Assembly (NCBI GenBank): GCA_020746875.1
Contig: JAGTJL010000017.1
Coordinates: 558,001-622,000 of the forward strand
DNA length: 64,000 nucleotides
Source: Rhexocercosporidium sp. MPI-PUGE-AT-0058
Taxonomy: Eukaryota; Ascomycota; Leotiomycetes; Helotiales
Direction of reading: 5' to 3'
Part shown: piece by piece, positions 47,002 through 59,094 of the stretch
Layout of the letters: each line of letters starts with the position of its first letter
Numbering within the stretch: the first letter of the stretch is position 1
Translations under genes and position numbers: made by a program
The notes under the pieces: model-generated
The model's input: only the letters and a program-made list of their open reading frames with translations
Database searches by the model: none
Told to the model about the DNA's origin: nothing

Positions 47002-47557
47002 TGTTGGGAGGATACAGTGGCCATTGCATCTATGTCGAGTCAACAGGTCGGATCGTGAGGGCGGATTTCCGTTGCCAAACGGCAATTCAGTGTCGCATCC
47101 CGCGTCACAGTCCTCTCTGGAAATCAATGATGAAGTTGGACCATCGTGCATTGGTCGCTTCGGGCACGTACCACCATACCGACCGTCGGAGGTTCAACTG
47201 TGCTACGGTAAGGTCAACACAACATTCGAATTGTATTGTACCATGAAGACAAAAAAAACCAGAGAAATATTATCAGAATTCTCAAACATAATGACTATCA
47301 ATTCAACTCTCGTTTTTGAAGCCTGCTGTATTAACTAGCTACTCCCTGAGTCGTTATCTATCATCAACCCAAGATCAGCTCTACAAGTGAGAAAAGAAAA
47401 CAATCTGTTTGCTGAAAAAGTGAAGATCTGATCTATTGTCTAATCCTGCATGCTATGCATGCTTAACGCCGCCCAATGCTTTTAGTATACAGTACATATG
47501 CCTACAAAAATGCCCCAAAGCTCCCGTTCCCCGCCGTGCCGACCAGACCTCTCCGCA
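47002..47557. other. Intergenic region, PPR-gene promoter and MME1 3' flank
   Basis: The first 150 bases stay open in the PPR frame up to the alternative ATG at 47151. The rest is non-coding. Confidence 0.45.
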
Positions 47558-48900
47558 TCATACAGCTGACTCCTGGTCTTCAGGAGCAGAGAAAACCTCT
47601 AGTTTACGCAAAATGGTTTGGTACAAGAAGAGCATACACCCGCTTTGGACACTTGTCCAGACAAATCGAGGCCCAACCCCCCGGAACCAGCCTGCTATTC
47701 CCTCAGTTCTGTAGATGAGCTTCAGACCAGTGAAGACCGAAGAAGTGTCGAGGTTTATCGAACCTGGCCGAGGTAAATGCGTTGAGGGAGAAGAGGTAGA
47801 GATCGATCTGATCTGTTGCTTGATTGCTGCTGACCCAGCTTTGACTTGAGATGAGGCTGGCTTCGATGCACAGGGCTGCTTCGCTGTTGGTTGTGTGGAC
47901 ACATTGACCTGCGTCTGAATTCTGGTCTTTACGACATCAAGAGGACAAGTGATAACGCCAGCCAGACCTCCAGCGGAAGCACCTGTGAATAGCTCCAATG
48001 GCAATCCAATATCCCGACTCTGTTTCCACTGTCGAGCCCAGGTCTGAGCTTGTTCGTAGAACGTGAACTGTAATGCTGAGAAGGGTAAGTCCCGGAATAT
48101 CGTAGCCTTGTAACCATAGAAGAGAGCCGAAAACCCTTCCTGGCGAACTATGGTCCTTGCGGCGTGTGCGGTTGATTTGTAGTTATATCCTGACTGAAAG
48201 AAAGGGTTGTTGTATCGGCCCTGGAGTTGTAATCGAGTTTTGAGTACTTCGGATGGTACATAGACAAATGACGCGGCAAAGTCTGCAAGAAAGCCTATTT
48301 GCCAGTCAGTTTCTGTAAAGTCCTGGTGCTATTCCAAGAACATACCACTCGTAAGATAGGCAAATTGAGGCGTTACGCCATAGTCTATCATATGCCTCTT
48401 GCTATACTCGTAGGTTCCAAAGAATATGACCGTCCCGGGAAAGGATCCAAGCATTGCTGGTACCCAGCCTCCATATAGTCCACGTCGTATTCCTTCTTGT
48501 CGCAGGATGGTGGCGTAAGTCGAAGACATTGAAGCATACTTCGGTGGCATGTGAGGATCGCCTTGTTGTCGCGTTTTAACTGTATCTAAAGAGTGCATCA
48601 AAAGATCTCCTGTCGTACCTCCGAGTCCTCCGGCTATCATTGACTATAGATGTCAGTACTGGTAACATAATCCTACAGTTTCCAGCTCACATGTAGATAT
48701 GGCGGCCGTGACTCCTCCTCCTCAACCGCTTTCGGTGCCATGTCTTCCGCCCTGAATCTCCTTGCATCAAAGTTTGCATCCGCGAAAGTTTGCTTCCCTC
48801 CCTCCAGTCCATCATCAACGAAGCCCAACTGGTTACGATTCTCCTGAGTTCTTGGTGTTGATCCGGAGAACAAATTGGCGACCAGGGAGCCTGAGGACAT
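47558..48900 (-). CDS. MME1: Mitochondrial carrier, MME1-type (inner-membrane magnesium exporter)
   Basis: 414 aa in three exons: 48900-48691, 48643-48346, 48294-47558 (introns 47 and 51 nt). The three carrier signatures are [16 protein letters not shown] and PLDVVKTR, one per repeat, each followed by two membrane helices. The region [24 protein letters not shown] and the block [25 protein letters not shown] are close to yeast YMR166C (Mme1), which exports Mg2+ from the matrix. The N-terminal extension (70 residues, charged) and the Ser/Lys/Pro-rich insert before the last helix pair are typical of fungal forms. Relatedness to the SAM-carrier subgroup makes exact transport substrate an inference. 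It sits between the PPR gene and IMP2, both mitochondrial, on the same strand. Confidence 0.88.
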
Positions 48901-49489
48901 GTCCTTTGTCGAATTTCCTCCTTTCTCAATTTTCCGATTGAGTCGCCTTCAGGGCTTCTCGACGGAAACTTTGAGGAGCTTAATCCGATGTGTGGTGGAG
49001 TGATGCGCAATTTGTTGTCTCGCAAATAAACCGCGGCTTGCGCTCTTCGTCCACTGCTGTACAAATTTCGTGTTTAGGTAAGGACGAGGTTGGCCAATCA
49101 GGAGCCACCTTGTTGGGGGTGACCTCGAAATCAGCTATGAGTACCAGCAGTAGGGAATGGAAAAAGTCAATCGAGATTCAAGGTGCATAGTTTGTACAGT
49201 ATTAGAAAATTTGCATTCTGTGAATTCGAAGTGATTTGGGGGGTATCTTTTTCTGTTATAATATACATTTAATCTAATCCCAAAAACTCCTCTTAAGCCC
49301 CAGCTTGCATTCTAAACCAAATGTGGCCCATTAAGCAATCCAGAGGAATCCATAGGAGGTGAAGCATATGCCGAAGGAACGAGCTGATTCCGAAGAAGAA
49401 TGCCTGGTGAGCACCAAGGAAAGGTCTCTTCTTCAATCGTACACAAGGTGGACCAGTAGCAAGCCTTTTCAGTCATCAAGTCTTCAGTC
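48901..49489. other. Intergenic region, MME1 promoter and IMP2 3' flank
   Basis: An AT-rich patch near 49240-49280 precedes the IMP2 3' end. No gene is seen. Confidence 0.45.
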
Positions 49490-50134
49490 TCAATCCCACC
49501 CAGGCGCATCATCCTTCCTACCCTTAATGACCCTCGTCCTTCCTTTGAATTCCTCCCAGCGTATTGGTCCAATTCTTTTCCAGGGCCAAAGGAAATGCGT
49601 GGCTCTTCCAGTTATCAGATTCAAGGGGATAGGGCCATATGTATTGCTGTCGAGAGTCTTAGTAGAGTCCCTGTTGTCTCCTTCAACCCAGACATGATTT
49701 GCAGGAACCTGGACTGTAGGCACTGGGCAAGGTGCTCGTGTATATACGATGTCTCCTTCCATGGCAATGATGCGCTTCACTACAAGGACTTCAGGGTGGG
49801 CAGGACTCCTAAACATGCTTCGTAAGCATCATTCTTGGGAATTTGATGTGTTGACGTACTGGTAGGATATTATCATCCCTCTCTTGAGGTTTGCCGTGGG
49901 ATTCCATCTGCTATTCCAGCACAGATCCTTCGAGAGATTGTCATTGAAGGATGGATTCAGGAACGGGTACATTGATGGCCCGTTAACCCATACAATATCT
50001 CCAACATGGTCATTGAAGAAGATCACAGCTGGTATCCAAGGCAGAATTCTTAAAGGCCAATATCGAAGTTCGCGCCAAGTGGGCCTCCATCGTAATCGGC
50101 GGTTAAGCCGAGACAATATGCTGCTGGATGACAT
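49490..50134 (-). CDS. IMP2: Mitochondrial inner membrane peptidase subunit 2
   Basis: 197 aa in two exons, 50134-49860 and 49808-49490 (51-nt intron, phase 2). An N-terminal membrane helix (about 27-42) precedes the catalytic serine in NGPSMYPFLN (Ser54). The general-base lysine is Lys103 in VVKRIIAMEGD, and the family block GDNRDSTKTLDSNTYGPIP follows. S26-family Ser/Lys signal peptidase; Imp2 with Imp1 cleaves intermembrane-space sorting signals (for example cytochrome c1 in yeast). NxxxTLDS-type motifs and the position in the mitochondrial gene group favour Imp2 over Imp1. The splice joins the serine and lysine halves, so neither open frame alone would look like a protease. Confidence 0.9.
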
Positions 50135-50387
50135 TTCAGGTGCAGATGTTGGTGGTTGCGTGCAATCGAAATTTAGCTTTCAATAACTAGCCTCAGCCTC
50201 GCCAACCGCTTTGTAGCCTTGCGATGAATTTCGCAGCGCGCATTTTCAGATTTTCGGGTGATTTTATGACATTTATTTATTTCATTCAGACAATACCAGA
50301 ATATAGCCTTGCATCTGTTGACTTAGCCATCTATGCGCCCGCAATGCAGTTCTGAATCACCAATGCTTTTGATTAACCCAAAATGCC

Positions 50388-51483
50388 CTACATCACCTCC
50401 ACAGCGTTCTCATCGCTTTCACTCTGGCTCTCATCTCCGCTGACTTCGGCATTCTCTCTCTCGCGCTTCTCCATCAAGGCCTGTAACTCAGCATCGTCGT
50501 TCTCTGTGACCGCCTTTGGCTCCATCTTGACAATGCAGCTTCCTCCAGCTCCCTCGATGTTTTTCCGGATATCGACAATAGCCGCCTCAAGAGTTGAAAT
50601 TCCAACGACTTTCTCTAGACAAGTACTCGTCAAGACGTACAGCGGTGGCGAAACAAGCTTAACCTTGACTTGGTTGTCGGGTGTGTTTCTAGCCTCAGCA
50701 GTCCTAAGTGCTGTCTTAACTGCGTCGATTCCTTCGTAACCGAAACAAGTGACCTCGACATCTGCTCGAACCTTTGTTGGCTGGGGTGTCAGACGCTTTC
50801 CAATATATGACTTGAGCTCATCGGCCACGACGTCGTTTGGGAACTGGACTTCTTGCCAGACATCGGTGTTGCTTCAGGAACAAGTCAATAGGTGCTTCCA
50901 AAGCTTCGCAGATTGTAACTTACGTTATCGACAGCTTGAAAGCATCTACCGCGTGTCCGTACTTCTTGTTCAATGGCCAGGTAATGCGCTCGTAGAGGTC
51001 CTCAATGGGGTGATGTGTCTTCTCCGCAACGTGTCGCATGATCGAATGAACCATCTTGCTCTTGTTGTATCTCTCCTCACACTTGACAATATCTTCTGGC
51101 GAAACCCGACGCTTCGAAAGATCGATATAACCTGTGGCCCAGCCTTGTCAGTACAAGTAGCTAACTGATTTTGAAATGTCCATACCCTTTTCCTTGTCTA
51201 CTCTGAGGACCACAACTACCTCATTGCGGCCAACTCGGATGAGCTTCTGGATACTTCGGATACGACGTCTCGACAATTCGGAGAGCAGGATCATGCCGTC
51301 GATATTGTCGTATTCGAGGAGCTTGACATAGGCACCCATCTCTGCGATCTGCAAATCCGTCAGCATCGTTTCTGCGCCATTTTAATGAGCCAATATGGCG
51401 CATACCTGCTTGACGTTCACCATCACGAAGCTATCGATCTCTGGGAACTTCTCCTCATAGAAGCGGCAATTTGTCAAAGACAT
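50388..51483 (-). CDS. SUI2: Translation initiation factor eIF2 alpha
   Basis: 310 aa in four exons: 51483-51406, 51348-51186, 51131-50924, 50871-50388 (introns 57, 54 and 52 nt). The N-terminal S1 domain holds the regulatory phosphosite in [12 protein letters not shown]: Ser52 counting the first Met, the classical Ser51. [14 protein letters not shown] is the family signature after intron 2. A helical domain ([14 protein letters not shown]) and the C-terminal alpha-beta domain follow, ending with an acidic tail (DESQSESDE). It is the eIF2 subunit that stress kinases such as Gcn2 phosphorylate to block eIF2B. All conserved parts are present. The 389-bp gap to NTE1 is a divergent promoter. Confidence 0.97.
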
Positions 51484-51872
51484 GTTGGCGGCGGTTGCGC
51501 GGGGTGGCGCGAGACTGGTACTGGGGGGTTTCTTTGCGCTCCGACGCTGGTGAATTATGTCTTCAAATATGAAGAATTGATCGACTCGAAGGAGGTAAGA
51601 CTGATAGTCGCGCAGGTGTGGTGTTGGCCGTAGGTATGGGGTTTGGTTGTTTGGAGTCACAATCTTTTGACGGTTTTGGTGGGTTGGTGGGGAGCGGCAA
51701 GTACCGGCGGCCGCTCACGAAGGCGAGATCCAAGAGCTTGAGCTCTTCCGACTGGACTGGACTGCAACTTGCTTCATACATTTATTGACCTCAAATTCTC
51801 TAACAAAAAGGCCGAAACCCTCAACTTTCCTGGACGATGAGAGCTCAAGAAGCTGCAGGGTGATCCGTCATA
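51484..51872. promoter_or_regulatory. Shared divergent promoter region eIF2alpha / NTE1
   Basis: Only 389 bases separate the two start codons on opposite strands, so both promoters must lie here. No specific binding site is called. Confidence 0.6.
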
Positions 51873-54800
51873 ATGGCAGCCAACTCTGCGGCAGGTGCCA
51901 GCATATCAAAATCCATTCTCACCATGTCCGAAACTGTTTCCGCCCTCGTTGAAGGTGTCACCAGCCTGCCAACTACCATGGAATCTACAGTCCCTTCAGC
52001 TCTGGCACTTGCCAACACAACTGTTGGCGAGCAGAATATCCAGTCTTCATGGTTCCGTGTGTTTGGGAGAATGATTTTATTTATGATCAAGGTCATTCCT
52101 GGAATTCTCTACTGGATCATTACTTTCTCAACTATCACAATGCCAACTTTTCTCTTTACCCTGTTCTCTACAAGCTTGACTTTTACTATGAATGCAACTA
52201 CTTTGTGAGTATGCATTCTGAACACAATTGCCCCTTACTAATAGGCTGTTCAGAATGTTAATCGCTATTGCCCTTATGTCAACCTTGAGCTGGTTCGTCC
52301 GCTACAGGTTCCTCAACATGTATGCTCGATTACCACCCGAACCGCAGAGGAAAGAACCCGAGATCGACTTATATCCGGATACTCAAGAAGAAGGATCCAA
52401 ATCTGGCTTTTCCAACTACTTGGACGAGTTCCTAAGCGCTATAAAAGTGTTTGGATACTTAGAGCGGCCTGTCTTCCATGAGCTCACAAGGACTATGCAA
52501 ACAAGGAAATTGATAGCCGGGGAGACCTTGAATTTGGAAGAGGAGAAGGGTTTCTGTCTAGTTGTAGATGGCTTGGTGGAGATTTTTGTCAAGTCTGCTC
52601 GGGAAAGTAGAGGCTCGGATTCAGAACCATCAGGATTCTACCCGGACGATTCATCAGATAGTGGAGAGGGACAAAGTCGGCGGAGTACGCAACAGGGCTA
52701 CCAGTTGTTGACCGAAGTCAAGAATGGCGCTCCAATGTCGTCCCTATTCTCCATACTATCTCTGTTCACTGAAGACGTGAAGCTTCGGCATGACGAAGAC
52801 GACGAAATGGACGCCGGTGCTTCATCTGCATACGGACATCGACGATTCCCGTCAAGTGCTGGCTTTACATACGATCACAATCACCATGAGACGCCTCCAT
52901 CTCTACCAACAAGCCCTATATACGGGGCACCAAGTCATATCGGCCCAACCTCAGCTCGTGACCGCTCCTCTACTTTAGCAAGCCCTACAGCTGGAGGCAC
53001 GCTGCCTCGCATCCCTCCTCTATCCCTTGATAATCCCGATGGGTCGCCTCTAAAGCAACGACCGATGCCTAGAAGAACACAGACCAATTCTGCCCACCCG
53101 GATATTGTTGCAAGAGCGACAGTTGACACTACTATCGCCATCATCCCTGCAAGTGCATTTCGTCGCCTTACAAGAGTTTATCCAAAAGCTACTGCCCATA
53201 TCGTTCAGGTCATCTTGACAAGACTGCAACGGGTTACATTGGCCACAGGACACTCGTATCTCGGCTTGACGAGTGAAGTTTTACGTACCGAGAAGCACAT
53301 GAATAAGTACACAACGTATGAGCTTCCAAATTTCTTGCGAGGGGACGCCTTGGAACGACTGAAAGAGAAGTTCATGCGAGAACGAGAGCGAATCGGCGTA
53401 GAAGAAGGCAGCAAGGGCATCGCTTTGCACAATGCCAGCGCCGGCCGCAGGAGACGATCAAGTAACAGTCTACGGAAGGAGGCCACTTTGCATGCCTTCT
53501 CGGGAAAGACAGCCTCTTCAGTTTCTGGTCGTGCTGAGCCTCAACTGGGTAGTGATACCGGCGCAAGCCCAAGTCCAGGGGATCTACTCACAAACATACA
53601 GATGTCTCGTAGTGGTGGACGGAAAGTTAGCAATTTTGGCTCGGGGGCTCCGTCAGGTCCTGAAGTCTGGCAGCATGATACGCAAAGCCCGCTTGCACAA
53701 AGAACTTTCAATCCTTTCAACAATCCCATCAATCCAAGAAGAACTCTACACCGCCAAGAGTCCATAGACGAGGATAGCATGTTTCGTGGTTCCATCTTAG
53801 AGTGCATATTCAAAGCCATCGGATTGACAAACACCAAAAATGCTTTACGAATGTCTGACTCGGTGGAAGCTTCCCCCAGACTTGTGTCATATGACCAGAA
53901 ACGGCAAAAGGCTGTCTTCAGCAATAATGCATTTGGCTTCATTGATCCTTATGAGGGATCCGGAGATGGAGATACGGAGTCAATGACCTCCGGTGGCATT
54001 AGTGTTGGTGGCTATCCAAGCACCCAAGGTCTGGCCCATGAGCTCAAAGACGAGGTAGAAATCGTATTCTTTCCAAAGGGATCTGTGCTAGTAGAGCAAG
54101 GCGAGCGGAATCCTGGTCTTTACTATGTGATTGATGGGTTCTTAGATGTCACGGTCCCCCTCGATGACAAGTCAGATTCCATTGTGTTGGCTCATTCCCA
54201 CGGAACATCATCAAACGCTAGGATCAACCACGAGACTCTTGCTCCCCTCTCACGCACACGGACCGGATCGTCTCGCACATCTGGCTCTGCTATGGGGAAC
54301 GGTGGCACGGATGGCAGAAAACGGAAACCTGCTGGTCGACAAAGTCTAGCCCTGATTAAACCAGGTGGAATTGCCGGTTATATTGGCACGATCTCATCGT
54401 ATCGGTCCTTCATTGACGTTGTGGCCAAAACAGACGTCTACGTTGGATTCCTACCTCGATCGTCTTTGGAAAGAATAGTGGAGAAATACCCAGTCGTTCT
54501 TCTCACTATGGCAAAGCGGTTGACAAGTCTCTTACCCAGACTTATTCTACACATTGACTTTGCCTTGGAGTGGGTTCAGGTTAACGCTGGCCAGGTCATC
54601 TATCACCAAGGAGACGATAGCGATGCCATATACATCGTTCTGAATGGTCGTCTCCGCTTAGTTACCAACAATGAAGAAGCGGGAATGAAGGTTGTAGGTG
54701 AATATGGCCAAGGAGAGAGTGTTGGTGAACTAGAGGTCATGACGGAGTCAGTGCGACCTGCGACACTGCACGCTATCCGAGATACTGAACTTGCCAAATT

Positions 54801-56684
54801 CCCGCGAACGTTATTCAACAGTCTGGCCCAAGAGCACCCAGGGATCACGATCAAGATCTCCAAAATTATTGCATCCCGCATGCGGTCCTTGGTGGAAGAT
54901 CCGGTCTTCCTTCAAGGGAAGGAAAAGACGACCGGTGCCACGAACAACAAAGTTTCCTCGACAATCAACCTACGAACTGTGGCAATTCTCCCTGTCACTG
55001 CTGGTGTCCCTGTTGTCGAATTTGCCAGTCGTTTGACAAATGCTCTTACTCAAATAGGAGCAACCAACGGGGTAACGTCTCTTAACCACGCAGCCATTTT
55101 GAATCATCTCGGAAGACATGCTTTCAGTCGCATGGGGAAGCTGAAGCTTTCACAGTATTTGGCAGATCTTGAAGAGAAGTATGGATTGGTATTGTATGTT
55201 GCTGGTAAGTTACTGTTATTCTCTGTTCGCCTGCTCTTTCAATTCGGAGTTCTTTGGTGAAAACCAAGGCGCTGCGTAGCTGGTTTTAAGAGTCTCGTTA
55301 CTGACATGTTTTCTACCTAGATACCAACGTCAACTCTCCATGGACCCAGACCTGCATCAGCCAAGCTGACTGTATTCTCCTGGTCGGATTAGCTGAAGGC
55401 TCACCAGCGATTGGTGAGTATGAGCGTTTCCTCCTGGGAATGAAAACCACTGCACGAAAAGAGTTGGTTCTGCTACACGCAGACAGATTCTCGCCACAAG
55501 GCTTGACAAGAGCATGGTTACGCAATCGTGTGTGGATCAATGGCGGTCACCATCACGTTCAGATGGCATTTCGCTCAAGCTCAGTTCCCGTTCATCCTCA
55601 AGCGAGGAAGTTTGGGTCAGCTTTGAAGCAACGCGTTCAAGTAATCCAAGCTGAAATCCAGAAATACACATCTCGAAGAGTACGGCAAACTCCCCTGTAC
55701 TCGGCAGAAACTCCTTTCAAAGGAGACTTCCACAGGATTGCAAGACGTCTCTGCGGCAAGTCCATCGGGCTTGTTCTGGGCGGTGGAGGAGCCCGGGGTA
55801 TATCCCAAGTTGGTATCATTAGAGCTTTAGAAGAAGCCGGTATTCCGATCGATATCATTGGAGGTACCTCCATTGGTGCGTTCATCGGTGCCCTGTATGC
55901 CCGAGATGCAGATGTTGTCCCTATGTACGGACGTGCAAAGAAGTTTGCAGGGCGCATGGCTAGCATGTGGCGCTTTGCATTAGATCTCACATATCCTTCT
56001 GCATCATACACTACTGGCCATGAGTTCAATCGTGGCATTTTCAAGACCTTTGGAAATACTCAGATCGAGGACTTCTGGCTTGAGTACTACTGCAACACGA
56101 CGAATATAAGCAAAAGCAGATCAGAGATACACACCAGCGGATATGCCTGGAGATACGTTAGAGCTTCCATGTCACTTGCTGGACTACTTCCACCACTTTG
56201 TGATGAAGGCAGCATGCTTCTTGATGGAGGATACGTCGATAATCTGACCGTATCCCACATGAAGTCTTTGGGAGCAGATGTTATCTTCGCCATCGACGTG
56301 GGAAGCCTCGATGATGATACCCCACAGACTTTTGGAGATTCGCTGTCAGGCTTCTGGGCTTTTGCAAATCGATGGAACCCTTTCTCCTCCTTCCCAAATC
56401 CGCCTACACTTGCCGAGATCCAGGCACGCCTAGCTTATGTGTCCAGCGTTGATGCTTTGGAGAGAGCCAAGACAACCCCTGGGTGTCATTACATGCGCCC
56501 TCCGATTGACGATTATGGCACCCTAGACTTTGGGAAGTTCGATGAGATCTATCAGGTCGGATACAAGTTTGGGCAGGAGTATCTTGCGAAGATGCGGGAA
56601 CAAGGAGTCCTTCCATTGGTTGATGAGACGGAAGAGAAGAAGGCTCTTCGCCGGACTATGGCCCCTCGGAGGGCAAGTATATAG
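51873..56684 (+). CDS. NTE1: Lysophospholipase NTE1 (patatin-like, cyclic-nucleotide-binding-like domains)
   Basis: 1551 aa in three exons: 51873-52204, 52245-55204, 55321-56684. The first intron is only 40 nt, the second 116 nt. Membrane helices lie in the first 150 residues ([20 protein letters not shown] and [16 protein letters not shown]). Cyclic-nucleotide-binding-like domains follow: one near 170-380, one starting [25 protein letters not shown], and one with [19 protein letters not shown]. The patatin domain has the oxyanion loop GGGGARG (1251-1257), nucleophile Ser1281 in GTSIG and Asp1399 in DGGYVDN, a complete catalytic dyad. NTE1 is an ER phospholipase B that deacylates phosphatidylcholine to glycerophosphocholine and affects Opi1-dependent lipid gene control. 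The Ser-rich linkers between the first two domains are long and probably phosphorylated. Length fits the family. Confidence 0.97.
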
Positions 56685-57441
56685 ATCTGTAAAATACGGT
56701 TATTGGGGCCCGGTGCATGGAAGGCGCTTGGAAATACCCATCATAGAGAATATGAATATGAATATGAATAGATAAGCATGAATGAGTACGCGCGACGGGA
56801 GCTGTGTAACACTGAGTATGCACTCAGTATTGTGTTATCCCCAACTTGTTGCCCCAAGTTTAATTATCTAAATCTGGCGATGATACACTTGCTAATATTG
56901 CTCACAAGGATTCGACTGGTGTTAAACCGCATAGACGTGTTTATTTAACTGTCAAATCTTTGATTGGACCCTTGGATCAGAAAGTCGGAGTTGGAAGCAT
57001 TAAAACAGCAAAGTACTGAACTGAATTTGCGCTAGACAATTAAATCGGGGAGGGGACTATGTGATTTTAACGAACTGGATTCTATTGATCGACTGTGACA
57101 TTTCTACGGCTCCCAGTAACTTATGCCCCTGGTACCCTTCGCTGTACAAATACGGCATTATACAAGATTGCAAAGTCCACACAAGACAAAACAGAACCTC
57201 CTTCCCGGTCCAAAGCACTCCAGGACATCGGCGTTAGCCGGGTTCCGCCTTACCTAAACGGGAAAAGTAACATCTCGACGGGAGTACGCATTGGTTGAGG
57301 GACCATAAAAACACATACACAAACACCTACTTTCACCTTTCACTTTCAAATAGAAATGAAAAAGCATCTACAAAGCAGACTTCGACGCCTCATTGAGTTT
57401 TCGTAATCAGCTCGAACTAAGACAAAGGTCCGACTCTTATC
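56685..57441. other. Intergenic region NTE1 - guanine deaminase
   Basis: It contains a short ATGAAT tandem at 56749-56770 and the guanine deaminase promoter. No gene is seen. Confidence 0.45.
56749..56770. repeat. Short tandem hexamer repeat (ATGAAT units)
   Basis: About four ATGAAT/GAATAT units in tandem lie just after the NTE1 stop, probably in the 3' UTR. Confidence 0.6.
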
Positions 57442-58879
57442 ATGGCAACCTCTTCAAATCAGAAAAGCCTATTTCTGGGAAATTTCGTTCACTGCAAGAG
57501 CTTGGGAGAACTGGAATTCCTGCACGACTCTGCTGTTTGCGTTGATGAGAAGGGAGTCATTGTTGCTGTTGAGAAATGTTTTGACCAAAAGAAGGTTGAG
57601 GAGACGATCTATCCTAAACTCGGATGGACAGCGGGCGAAGTCACAGTACGCACTTCGAAGCCAGGACAATTCTTCTTCCCCGGCTTCATTGGTCTGTTTG
57701 CTCACTCCTCACTCGACCGAAATTTCTGCTAACCAGGTCCCAGATACCCATATCCACGCATCCCAGTATCCTAATGCAGGAATCTTCGGCAAGAGCACCC
57801 TCCTCGACTGGCTGAACACCTACACGTTCCCCATGGAAAGCAGCTTATCAGACGCCGCAAAAGCAAAGAAAGTCTACAGCCGCGTGATCGAACGGACCCT
57901 CTCCCACGGAACGACCACTGCATCCTACTACGCCACCATCTCCGTGCCGTCAACCAACCTGCTCGCGGACCTCTGTCTCGAGAAGGGACAGAGAGCTTTC
58001 ATCGGCCGCTGTTGCATGGACTCTTTGGCGCCGGACTACTACCGTGATGAATCTGCTGCAACATCTCTGGCTGATACCCGAGCTACCATTGAGCATATCG
58101 CTGGTATCGATCCGAGTCATGCTCTTATAACGCCTATCCTAACACCACGTTTTGCACCCAGCTGTTCCCGAGAACTGATGAACGGTCTCGGTGCTCTACA
58201 GAAAGAAACGAACTTCCCCGTGCAAACGCACATCTCAGAGAACAAGAATGAGTGTGCGTTAGTCAAGGAGCTCTTCCCGGAATTCGAGTCCTACACGAAC
58301 GTGTATGACGGCCACGGATTGCTGGGACCAAAGACGATTCTCGCTCATGCTGTGCATCTGTCAGAGGTGGAGCTTGACCTGATCAAGAAGAGGGAGGGGA
58401 AGATCAGTCATTGTCCGGTTAGCAACTCGTCGATCACATCGGGGACGGCGAAGGTGAGATGGATGTTGAATAAGGGCGTTGAGGTGGGCCTGGGGACGGA
58501 TATGAGTGGTGGGTACAGTCCCAGTATCTTGGAGGCTGTGAGGCAAGCGGCTCTTGTTAGTAACCATGTTGCGATGGAAGGGGATGATACGGCGAAGTTG
58601 AGTGTTGAGGAGGTATTGTACCTTGCTACACGAGGAGGAGCGAAAGTTGTTGGATTGAGCGACAAGATTGGTGGGTTTGGGGTTGGGATGGAGTGGGATG
58701 CTCAGCTTATTGGTATGGGCATGGTTGGCAGTGATGAGAAGGGCGATACAGGTCCTGTCGATATCTTTGGCTGGGAGAGTTGGGATGAGAAGATTGCGAA
58801 GTGGGTGTTCAATGGTGATGATAGAAACACTATCGCAGTTTGGGTCAAGGGAAGGCTGGTCCATGAGAGGGTACTTTGA
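57442..58879 (+). CDS. GUD1: Guanine deaminase
   Basis: 461 aa in two exons, 57442-57691 and 57744-58879. The 52-nt intron has an unusual GTCTGT donor and is placed by the phase-1 join restoring PGFIDTHIHASQ. Amidohydrolase metal ligands: His86 and His88 in DTHIH, a His in THISENKNE, a His in ILAHAVHLSE, and the Asp in GLGTDMSGGY. The ISHCPVSNSSITSG block is typical of guanine deaminases rather than cytosine or adenine deaminases. The enzyme turns guanine into xanthine and ammonia in purine salvage and breakdown, in the cytosol. Length and motifs are complete. It converges on the sterol-reductase-like gene, with 215 bases and a microsatellite between the stops. Confidence 0.95.
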
Positions 58880-59024
58880 GTCCTGGAGATCATGGAAATT
58901 GAAAAAGATGCTCGGAGATGGTGGCACGGCATTAGCTTACTTTACTAGACAGCTATTGCTATTTCACTCGTCTAATACCCGCCAGTTGCTCCAACCACGA
59001 AATTATGAACAATACCACCTCAAG

Positions 59025-59060
<36 letters not shown>
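59025..59060. repeat. Compound dinucleotide microsatellite (AT)9(GT)9
   Basis: A perfect (AT)9 tract (59025-59042) is followed by a perfect (GT)9 tract (59043-59060), in the gap between two convergent genes. Purine-pyrimidine alternation over 36 bp could form Z-DNA. It is likely length-polymorphic. Confidence 0.95.
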
Positions 59061-59094
59061 ACTTGAATCCCGTCTCTTCGAAGTCCACAGAGAA

